This document shows positions 44,353 to 50,746 of a DNA stretch of 50,746 nucleotides, piece after piece. Every line of letters starts with the position of its first letter. Position 1 is the first letter of the stretch. The notes beneath the pieces were generated by a model. That model was not told the origin of the DNA, ran no database searches, and worked only from the letters and a program-made list of their open reading frames with translations. Location of the stretch: contig CAJTVN010000030.1 of assembly GCA_910579685.1 (NCBI GenBank), forward strand, positions 1 through 50,746, read 5' to 3'. This DNA is from an uncultured Lachnospiraceae bacterium. GTDB taxonomy: Bacteria > Bacillota > Clostridia > Lachnospirales > Lachnospiraceae. Made by a program: the position numbers and the translations under genes.

Positions 44353-46041
44353 ATGAAGAAAATAAAATCCATTTACATGATATTCGTAGTGTTTCTGATT
44401 ATGATCATAGCGGGCTTTCTGCTCCTGTACGGATACAGCAGAATCAGTCTTGAGAGTCTGCTCATGGAGACCGCCCTGGTTCAGCTGGAGCATTCCGACT
44501 CTCTGCTGGATCAGAAGGTGAAGGAGATTGAGATCGAGGCTGACGGGATATTAAGCAGCGACGATCTCAGGACTCTGCACGGAGTGATCAATGCCAGATG
44601 GGACGCTTACAATTATGTGACCAGTGTAAACGCCATGAAGGAATATCTTGAAAGCCGTCAGAAAAGCAATGTGGGAATGGGAGAATTCATCCTGTACTGG
44701 CCGAAAAAGGAGCGCCTTGTCAGCACGCTGAATTCGTCCCAATTTGACAGAGAGATATTCGAGGAGATTGAGACGAATAAATGGATGATATGGGAAAACG
44801 AAATTTACTTTGTCAGATGCCTGGAGACGGACTATGACAGGCATGATGATGAGCCTTATCTGCTGATTCGGATGGACAGGGACTATCTGTACGGCCTCAA
44901 AGGCATGGCCTCCGGAATGAGAGGCGGCGGCACCATGTTCCTGACACCGGACGAGAGGAGCTTTCTGTCCGTCCACGGAGTGGAGACCGTGCTTCAGACG
45001 GCTGTCCGCCCCTGGAGTGCGGGCGCTTATAAAATCACGGTGGGACGAACGGACTACCAGATCCTGGGATTAAGCGCTTCAAAATGCGGTCTTCGCATCC
45101 TGACCTATTATCCGATTGACAAGATGATGGAGCCGGTGGGGAGAATTACGTGGATCATGGGTATTTCCCTGGGAATTCTGCTGATCGTGGGCTTTGTCTT
45201 TATGGTTCTGTATAATAAGAATATTCTGATACAGCTGCAGACCATCACGGAAAAGCTCCGCCAGGTGGAGTCCGGAGATTTTACCACACAGATTACAGAG
45301 CTGCCAGATAATGAGTTTTCCTATGTGTTTGATCAGTTTAACCGGATGGTGACCAGGATCCGGGAACTGATCAGCACAACGCTCAAGGAGCAGCAGCTTC
45401 GCAGCCAGGCGGAGCTGCGCCAGCTTCAGCTGCAGATCAACCCTCATTTTCTGTATAACAGTCTGTCCTATATTGTGACAGTGGCCGGTCAGCCAAAGGC
45501 CGTGACGGACATGGCGGTCCATCTTTCCAGATATTACAGGTACTGTACGGGCAACAAGTCCATGGCAACCATCGGGGAGGAGATCTCCTATGCGAAATCC
45601 TATCTGCAGATCATGGCCATGCGCAAGAATATTGATTACAGCCTCAGCGTGCCGGAAAGCCTTTATCACGTAAAGATCATTCCACTGATCCTGCAGCCTC
45701 TGATAGAGAATGCCATTGAACACGGGATTGAGGGGCGGGAGAATGCCAGACATATCTATATCAAGGTACATCCCTGGAAAAAACAGACGGTGAGAGTGGA
45801 AATCTCGGACGATGGCAACGGCCTGTCAGAGGAGGAGATTGAGAGGCTGACAGAGCGGCTTGCCAGAAAGAAGCGCGGCGAGGGCGAGAGCGTGGGACTT
45901 TGGAATGTGAACCAGAGACTGATCAATTATTATGACGAATCCGCCAGACTGAATTTCGGGAAGAGTATATGGGGCGGCCTGCTGGTTTCCTTTGTTTTTT
46001 TACCGGGAGAGAAAATAGATGACAGTATTGATTGTGGATGA
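44353..46041 (+). CDS. YesM-type sensor histidine kinase
   Basis: 562 residues if ATG 44353 (before KKIKSIYMIF) is used; ATG 44335 and an upstream TTG at 44275 are possible, none with a strong ribosome binding site. One helix lies at ~8-28 and a second at ~270-290, with an extracellular sensor between. A HAMP domain (~292-345) leads into the His_kinase region LQINPHFLYNSL, His365 being the phosphate acceptor. The ATPase domain has LILQPLIENAIEHGIEG (N box) and DDGNGL (G1). It overlaps the response regulator by 23 bases and probably senses an external sugar. Confidence 0.92.
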   Translation: MKKIKSIYMIFVVFLIMIIAGFLLLYGYSRISLESLLMETALVQLEHSDSLLDQKVKEIEIEADGILSSDDLRTLHGVINARWDAYNYVTSVNAMKEYLESRQKSNVGMGEFILYWPKKERLVSTLNSSQFDREIFEEIETNKWMIWENEIYFVRCLETDYDRHDDEPYLLIRMDRDYLYGLKGMASGMRGGGTMFLTPDERSFLSVHGVETVLQTAVRPWSAGAYKITVGRTDYQILGLSASKCGLRILTYYPIDKMMEPVGRITWIMGISLGILLIVGFVFMVLYNKNILIQLQTITEKLRQVESGDFTTQITELPDNEFSYVFDQFNRMVTRIRELISTTLKEQQLRSQAELRQLQLQINPHFLYNSLSYIVTVAGQPKAVTDMAVHLSRYYRYCTGNKSMATIGEEISYAKSYLQIMAMRKNIDYSLSVPESLYHVKIIPLILQPLIENAIEHGIEGRENARHIYIKVHPWKKQTVRVEISDDGNGLSEEEIERLTERLARKKRGEGESVGLWNVNQRLINYYDESARLNFGKSIWGGLLVSFVFLPGEKIDDSIDCG

Positions 46042-46801
46042 TGAGACCTATATGGTAGAATATATGAAAAATCTGGTTGACTGGAAGGCCTGCGGATTTG
46101 ACCAGGTGCTCACCGCCAAAGGGGGAGGGCTTGCCCGGGATCTGCTTGCAAAGTATCGTCCGGAGCTTCTGATCACGGATATCAAGATGCCCAAGATCAC
46201 CGGACTGGATCTGTCCCGGCTGATCGACGAGAACAGGTATCAGACCAGGGTGATTATCATTTCCGGCTACAGTGATTTTGAGTATGCAAAGCAGGCGCTG
46301 CGCTACCGGGTATCGGAGTATCTGGTGAAGCCGGTCCTGCGGGAGGATCTTGAGGAAGCGCTGGAGAGGATCCTGCCGGGGAGCACGAAGGGCGGGGAGC
46401 GGGGCGAGAGCGAAGAACAGGGCCCGTCCAGGGATAAATATGCCGCAGTCTCCAGTGTGAAAGCCTACATCCATGAGAATTACAGCCAGGATTTGTCCCT
46501 GGATGCGCTGGGGGATGCGGTAAACCTTCACCCGGTCTATCTTTCCAGAATTTTCAAGGAGGTCACGGACGTGAACCTGTCAGCTTACATAGCTGACGTG
46601 AGGATGCAGAAGGCGGCAAAGCTCCTTGATGAGACAGATCTTAAGGTTCACGAGGTGATGGATAAGCTGGGATACAGGAAACGACAGCATTTTACCAAGC
46701 TTTTTAAGGAAAAATACGGGATGACCCCGAAGGAATACCGGATGATGAAATGGAATCCGCAAGGCACGGGCCCCGGCAATGGCGGCGTTAAAAACAAATA
46801 G
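46019..46801 (+). CDS. YesN-type response regulator with AraC DNA-binding domain
   Basis: 260 residues. Receiver domain at 1-115, with the acidic pair in IVDDE, phosphoacceptor Asp54 in ITDIKMP, the Ser/Thr switch in IISGYSDF and Lys105 in LVKPV. A short linker leads to the AraC double HTH (LSLDALGDAVNLHPVYLSRI; VHEVMDKLGYRKRQHFTKLF). It is somewhat shorter than many YesN proteins (~500), lacking their middle domain. With the overlapping kinase it should activate the transporter operon. Confidence 0.93.
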   Translation: MTVLIVDDETYMVEYMKNLVDWKACGFDQVLTAKGGGLARDLLAKYRPELLITDIKMPKITGLDLSRLIDENRYQTRVIIISGYSDFEYAKQALRYRVSEYLVKPVLREDLEEALERILPGSTKGGERGESEEQGPSRDKYAAVSSVKAYIHENYSQDLSLDALGDAVNLHPVYLSRIFKEVTDVNLSAYIADVRMQKAAKLLDETDLKVHEVMDKLGYRKRQHFTKLFKEKYGMTPKEYRMMKWNPQGTGPGNGGVKNK

Positions 46802-46815
46802 TAGGAGGTATTGTT

Positions 46816-48849
46816 ATGAGGAAACTGGAAATCGCACCGAAGCTGCTCACAGAAGGGGCGCAGCTCTTAAGACAGGAGGGCCCCGCACAGGGGGAAGGAA
46901 AAAGTTATCTGCTGCGGGCGGCCAAAGAGGGGGCCGGGATCTGCACGCCCTGGCTCATGGACGGTAAGGAGAGATATTTCACCTTAATGCTGAAAGCCCA
47001 GGAGACCCACAGCGTGGCCCTCAATCTGCTGCTCTACGGGAAGGAGAGCGGGGATCAGCCGGTAATGACCGTGCGCTTCGGCATTCTGCCGCAGGTGGAG
47101 ACGATGGTCTATTTTGACATGGAGTGGCTGGACGGGCATGTGCTGTTTCCGGAATCCATCCCCGGGGAGCTGAAAATCGTCTGCCACGGCAGCAGGATCT
47201 CCCGGAATGAGATCACGAGAGCGGAGCTGAAAACGCTTCCCGCTTTTCATGATCTGAGTATATGGATGTCGGAGCTTGCCATGTGCGATGAGCTTTCGGA
47301 GGAGTTTCGGCTTCCGGAGGGAAAGCTGGTGGATGCGCTGGGACAGAATAAGACAAAGGAATGGCCGGGAAAGACAAGGAATCTGGACGACCTGAAGGAG
47401 ATTCTGCAGGAACAGATGAAAACGGAGCCAAAAGACGGCTATCCCTTTGGGGACTGGTCTTCCTACGGCGGCTGGAAGGAGAAGAAGCTGGGAGAAGGCA
47501 CAGGCTTTTTCACGAAATACAAGGAAAACGGAAGATGGTGGCTGGCTGATCCGGACGGCTATGCCTTTTTCAGCGCAGGGCCTGACTGTGTGGGACTCTC
47601 GGCAGGAGCCAGGGTGGACGGCGTTGAGAAGTGGCTGGACTGGCTGCCGGACCAGGAGGATCCTGCGTATGCCGCAATGTTTGCGCCTCCCAGAAAAAGA
47701 GAGGGGGAAAGGCGCAGAAATCCTGTCATGTTCTCCTTTCTGCAGGCGAATCTCTACCGGGCGCTGGGAGAGGACTGGTATGAGAAGTGGAAAGGGATGA
47801 TTGTGGGGCAGCTGAAACAGTACGGGATGAACACGCTGGGCAATTGGAGCGATGAGAGGCTGTTTGGCGTGACGGATATCCCCTATGTCACCTCTCTTTC
47901 GGACTTCCCGGACACGGAGAAAAAGATCTTCCGGGATTTTCCGGATGTGCTCAGTCCCGAGTATGCCCAAAATGCAGAAAAATGCGCGCAGGCGCTGGAA
48001 AAGCGCCGTGAGGATCCCTGGATGATCGGGTACTTCCTGCGCAACGAGCCCAGCTGGGCCTTCGTGGATAATCTGGTGCTGGCGGACGAGGTGCTGCGCA
48101 ATCCGGAGAAGACCGTGTGCAGGCAGGAGCTGATCTCTTTTCTGAAAGAGCGCTATGGAAACATTGAGAAGCTGAATGAGGAATGGGGAACCGGGCTTGA
48201 CGGCTTTGAGTGCTTTGACGAGCCCCAGGAGAAGGTATCCGCATGGTCACAGGCGGCCTGCCTGGACATGAAGGAATTTTCCAGAAGGCTTCTTCGGGCC
48301 TATGTGGAGATTCCCGCAAAGGCCTGCCGGAGGGTGGATCCCAATCACATGATTCTGGGAATGCGATGGGCCTGGATCTCGGATCCCGATCTGGTATCCG
48401 GGTGGGAGAATTTTGACGTGTTTTCCATCAACTGTTATGCCCAGGATCCCACCTCCAACATAGAAAATATTGTAAAGCTGGGCGTGGATCTTCCGGTGAT
48501 GATCGGGGAATTCCACTTTGGCGCATTGGATGCGGGACCCTCCGCAACCGGGTTAGAGGGAGTGCGCACCCAGAAGGACCGGGGAATCGCCTACCGCTAT
48601 TACTGCGAGAGAGTGGCGGCGCATCCCAACGGAGTGGGATGCCACTATTTCCAGTGCTACGATCAGTTTGTGCTGGGACGCTTTGACGGGGAAAATTATA
48701 ATATCGGCCTGTTTGACGTCTGTTCCCGGCCTTATCCGGAGATGATGGAGCAGGTGAGAGCCTGCGGCCAGGGATTGTATCCGGTGGCGGCAGGAGAGAG
48801 GGAGCCTGCGGAGGAGAAGGCGCAGGAGATTCCCATGATTGCTTATTGA
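46816..48849 (+). CDS. Clan GH-A glycoside hydrolase, GH50/GH42-like
   Basis: 677 residues, ATG behind TAGGAGG, no signal peptide. The first ~190 residues look like a beta-sandwich. The (beta/alpha)8 catalytic domain follows, with WLADPDGYAFFSAGPDCVGL, the acid/base Glu411 in YFLRNEPSWAF and the nucleophile Glu565 in MIGEFHFGALDAGP. The RNEP and GEFHFGALD blocks resemble GH50 agarase-related enzymes, which act on beta-galactosidic links. In a gut bacterium a beta-galactoside from host or plant glycans is a possible target, but this is not proven. It is the last gene of the third sugar-import operon. Confidence 0.75.
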   Translation: MRKLEIAPKLLTEGAQLLRQEGPAQGEGKSYLLRAAKEGAGICTPWLMDGKERYFTLMLKAQETHSVALNLLLYGKESGDQPVMTVRFGILPQVETMVYFDMEWLDGHVLFPESIPGELKIVCHGSRISRNEITRAELKTLPAFHDLSIWMSELAMCDELSEEFRLPEGKLVDALGQNKTKEWPGKTRNLDDLKEILQEQMKTEPKDGYPFGDWSSYGGWKEKKLGEGTGFFTKYKENGRWWLADPDGYAFFSAGPDCVGLSAGARVDGVEKWLDWLPDQEDPAYAAMFAPPRKREGERRRNPVMFSFLQANLYRALGEDWYEKWKGMIVGQLKQYGMNTLGNWSDERLFGVTDIPYVTSLSDFPDTEKKIFRDFPDVLSPEYAQNAEKCAQALEKRREDPWMIGYFLRNEPSWAFVDNLVLADEVLRNPEKTVCRQELISFLKERYGNIEKLNEEWGTGLDGFECFDEPQEKVSAWSQAACLDMKEFSRRLLRAYVEIPAKACRRVDPNHMILGMRWAWISDPDLVSGWENFDVFSINCYAQDPTSNIENIVKLGVDLPVMIGEFHFGALDAGPSATGLEGVRTQKDRGIAYRYYCERVAAHPNGVGCHYFQCYDQFVLGRFDGENYNIGLFDVCSRPYPEMMEQVRACGQGLYPVAAGEREPAEEKAQEIPMIAY

Positions 48850-48860
48850 CAGGAGTGTGA

Positions 48861-49040
48861 AACAGTAAGTTGCGGGAATATTCAGACAATATTTCTTCGG
48901 ATTTACAGGTTTCACAAACGCCTATTATCCTGAAGGTGGAGGGGAGCGAGACCGCCTCCTACATTTATGTGGGAGACTGCTGGGACGGAAAGGATTACTA
49001 CAATTCCCGTTATGTGTGGTTCCTTCTCAAGTTCCAGAGA
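48861..49040 (+). pseudogene. C-terminal remnant of a GH43-like glycoside hydrolase
   Basis: The plus frame reads SDLQVSQTPIILKVEGSETA and YIYVGDCWDGKDYYNSRYVW. The latter is a block found near the end of GH43-type proteins, where an aromatic-rich GDxWDG loop precedes SRYVWLPL. No start codon context or catalytic domain is present and the homology stops after LLKF near 49035. It is a decayed neighbour of the hydrolase operon. Confidence 0.45.
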
Positions 49041-49116
49041 CAACGGCACAAACAACGACAATTTCCTAAATATAATGTTACAACACATTTGAGTAGTAAC
49101 CCTGGACAGCAAACAG

Positions 49117-49149
49117 CGGGGCATGGAAATACCATGCCCCGTTATTTTT
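49117..49149 (+). terminator. Rho-independent terminator
   Basis: CGGGGCATGG (49117-49126) pairs perfectly with CCATGCCCCG (49132-49141), followed by TTATTTTT. It closes the transcript of the third sugar operon. Confidence 0.9.
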
Positions 49150-49232
49150 CTGTATCGAGTAGTCGTTTCCAAAACTATCGCTAAGGAAAAGCATGGAATT
49201 TAGGTTGCAGTTACTTGCTTTTTCTTATGCCC

Positions 49233-49401
49233 CTACTGCAAGAAGTTGAGAACCAGGGCAGGGGCGATGCTGCAGACCGTCCAAACCGTGCGTACACCAT
49301 CCGGCAGGATAATTTTCAGAAACACCAAGGGCTGCCAGCGGCAGCAGACTGACGATCAGCGCCGCCAGACTGAGTTTTTGAAGTTTTTTTGTGACTTCCA
49401 T
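49233..49401 (-). pseudogene. Small membrane protein with frameshift, downstream of the ABC-2 permeases
   Basis: From ATG 49401 the minus strand reads MEVTKKLQKLSLAALIVSLL and PLAAL. At about 49340 the sensible reading moves to the next frame: VFLKIILPDGVRTVWTVCSI, then APALVLNFLQ and stop at 49233-49235. Joined, it would be about 55 residues with two membrane helices, a gene type often placed behind lantibiotic-immunity permeases. A real frameshift or a sequencing error would give the same picture. Confidence 0.55.
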
Positions 49402-49405
49402 ACGA

Positions 49406-50170
49406 TTACCTCATTTCCTTTTTTCCAAATTGTGTGATTGACAGGGCAAGCAGGACAGCGAATACAGCGATTGCACAGGGCAGAAATGGCATCAACGCAA
49501 ATGCGGCATCAGAGGTTTCCGCTGTAAAATCGTGCAGAGAGCAGGACACCAGATAGCCGCTGTAACAGTAGGGATAAGCAATCCAGAGCGGCGTGTTGGC
49601 GACCAGAATACCGGGGATAACCAACAGCAGGTTTAGCCCAATGGAAAGCAAAGGCTTTTCAAATAATACTGTGACCGCCCACATCGCTGCCAAGCATGGG
49701 AGCATTGTCAGAAACAGCCCCACGCACCATTTCAAAAGATAGAGAACGGGCAAGGTTCCTGTAATTCCCATTGTTGAAGTAGCCAGCATACCGGCGACTA
49801 CGAACACCGCCAGAAAGACAACCATTTCCATGAGCAGATAGAACATCAGGACACAAAACTTTGCCAGGGAAAGGGCTTGACCGCTGACCGGCAGGGCCAG
49901 CATTTTCAGGATGCCATTGTTCTGCGTTTCCCGCCCTGCAATCATCACGCATACCACGATCATGCTGAACGGCAGCAGATAGTAGGCGTAGACCAGGGCG
50001 CTTTGAATAAACATAGCGGGCCATGCGTCGGTGTACTCCGGCGTGAAGTACCGGCTTAACGCCGCCACCCCGGAGGCCACTACCAGCAGCGGGGCAATAA
50101 AAATCAGCGGAACGATCTTTGAGCGTTTCACTTTCATAAACTCAATGCCGAGCAAATCTAAAAAGTTCAT
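49406..50170 (-). CDS. Lantibiotic-immunity-type ABC transporter permease (MutG-like)
   Basis: 254 residues from ATG 50170 behind AAGGAGGAG. Six membrane helices; the opening LGIEFMKVKRSKIVPLIFIA and the loop AGRETQNNGILKMLALPVSG are typical of ABC-2 permeases of the BcrB/MutG/SpaG group. These, with a MutE/EpiE-like partner and an ATPase, expel lantibiotics or bacitracin-like peptides from the membrane. The partner permease is encoded just upstream on the same strand; the ATPase would lie beyond the window. Confidence 0.88.
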   Translation of the reverse strand: MNFLDLLGIEFMKVKRSKIVPLIFIAPLLVVASGVAALSRYFTPEYTDAWPAMFIQSALVYAYYLLPFSMIVVCVMIAGRETQNNGILKMLALPVSGQALSLAKFCVLMFYLLMEMVVFLAVFVVAGMLATSTMGITGTLPVLYLLKWCVGLFLTMLPCLAAMWAVTVLFEKPLLSIGLNLLLVIPGILVANTPLWIAYPYCYSGYLVSCSLHDFTAETSDAAFALMPFLPCAIAVFAVLLALSITQFGKKEMR

Positions 50171-50182
50171 GCGGCTCCTCCT

Positions 50183-50746
50183 TTACTCATAGCGCAGATT
50201 TTTTGCCATCCACAGCCCAAGGCCAAGGAAAAGGAGCGTTTCGACCAGAGCAAACAGCACCACCAGCATATCGGGCTGTGCGCTCATAGCCACCGCAGGT
50301 TTGAACATCACAAGGAACGGATGCACCATCAAGACCGCCGCGGCTGACGATGCCAGGGCCATCCCGCTTAAAAAACCGGCAACTCCCACACCGAGAGGAA
50401 CCCACATATTTTCAAAGCGTGAGGAAATCAGCACCATAAAGGACAGCACCGGCATGGATGTGATGAACGAATAGGCCGTAAAGCGGAGCAGCGTTCCCAT
50501 TTCAAATGTCCCCTGGGGCAGATCGCTCATTCCGATTTTCATGAGCGACAGATTTTCCAGAGCTACCGCCACAAAGAGCATGACGGTCAAGATCAGAAAT
50601 TTGCAGAGATACATCCCCGGTACGCTCATGGGGAGCATATGCATCTTTTTGATTGCGCTGCCCTTAAACTCCATGCTGTAGACCATACAGGCTGCGACAA
50701 CGATACCGAACAGGTTCAGTACCATAATCATGCCGTAAAGCTGGGT
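50183..50746 (-). CDS. Lantibiotic-immunity-type ABC transporter permease (MutE/EpiE-like), 5' end outside window
   Basis: At least 187 codons; the frame is open to the window edge (TQLYG before the first Met). The sequence shows about five membrane helices and the block MEFKGSAIKKMHMLPMSVPG, the cytoplasmic loop common to this permease family. It ends 12 bases before the start of the MutG-like gene, so the two are in one operon and probably form a heterodimeric channel. The N-terminal ~60 residues are missing from the window. Confidence 0.85.
   Translation of the reverse strand, partial: TQLYGMIMVLNLFGIVVAACMVYSMEFKGSAIKKMHMLPMSVPGMYLCKFLILTVMLFVAVALENLSLMKIGMSDLPQGTFEMGTLLRFTAYSFITSMPVLSFMVLISSRFENMWVPLGVGVAGFLSGMALASSAAAVLMVHPFLVMFKPAVAMSAQPDMLVVLFALVETLLFLGLGLWMAKNLRYE

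Noticed and set aside
46984..47970. Open frame of 328 codons on the minus strand
   Set aside because: Antisense to the clan GH-A hydrolase, whose motifs are clear on the plus strand.
1..50746. CRISPR array, tRNA or rRNA genes
   Set aside because: No regularly spaced repeats and no cloverleaf or rRNA-like stretch were noticed; a tRNAscan or Infernal run would settle it.

Overview
The window looks like the chromosome of a gut Firmicute of the Lachnospiraceae (Clostridium cluster XIVa) type. The evidence is strong GGAGG ribosome binding sites, intermediate GC, several YesM/YesN- and AraC-controlled sugar ABC transporters of the LplB/LplC/LipO kind, a cdaR/pucR-like regulator in front of ftsEX, and lantibiotic-type ABC permeases. 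The genus cannot be fixed from sequence reading alone.

Left part (1-10.9 kb). An ABC ATPase cut by the window edge sits behind a membrane-anchored XRE regulator (minus strand). Next come a decayed DDE transposase and the N-terminal stump of a family 2 glycosyltransferase. A membrane AraC-type regulator, with a 17-bp perfect palindrome over its promoter, precedes a two-permease plus lipoprotein sugar importer. This is followed by a protein with two thioredoxin-like CxxC domains fused to a CcdA/DsbD-like membrane domain.

Rearranged zone (10.87-14.1 kb). This is a mosaic of debris: a ~200-bp element with inverted-repeat ends, a GH95 fucosidase lacking its N-terminal domain, pieces of MATE transporters, an orphan C-terminal fragment, two similar operator-like palindromes, and a GNAT start fused to a methyltransferase fragment. 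It ends in a ~200-bp multi-hairpin element closed by a perfect 15-bp inverted repeat, directly in front of an AT-rich ABC exporter.

Middle (15.9-31.97 kb). An intact GT2 glycosyltransferase (relative of the stump at 2.2 kb), a tetR plus MFS pair sharing a CGGTATG operator half-site, and a cytidylate-kinase-like protein come first. Then follows an AraC regulator divergent from a fucose operon: zinc alcohol dehydrogenase, aldo/keto reductase, FucU mutarotase and GH29 alpha-L-fucosidase, closed by a strong terminator. A second transcription unit starts, unexpectedly, with a flagellin lysine-N-methylase-like gene and continues with a MalK-type ATPase, two permeases and a binding protein with an extra C-terminal membrane helix. 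My inference is that this ABC system imports fucosylated oligosaccharides for the cytoplasmic fucosidase. A secreted acidic lipoprotein follows from its own promoter.

Housekeeping block (32-40.5 kb): acyl-ACP thioesterase, CvfB-like S1 protein, CPBP membrane protease, YjfB-family small protein, PucR/CdaR-type regulator, FtsE, FtsX, an EnvC-like M23 peptidase and a CtpA-type S41 protease, ended by a terminator.

Right part (40.7-50.7 kb). A third sugar importer (two permeases and a lipoprotein) has its own YesM/YesN two-component system and a clan GH-A glycoside hydrolase. After a GH-like remnant and a terminator come minus-strand lantibiotic-immunity-type ABC permeases, one cut by the window edge, with a frameshifted small membrane protein downstream.

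No tRNA, rRNA or CRISPR array was recognised.
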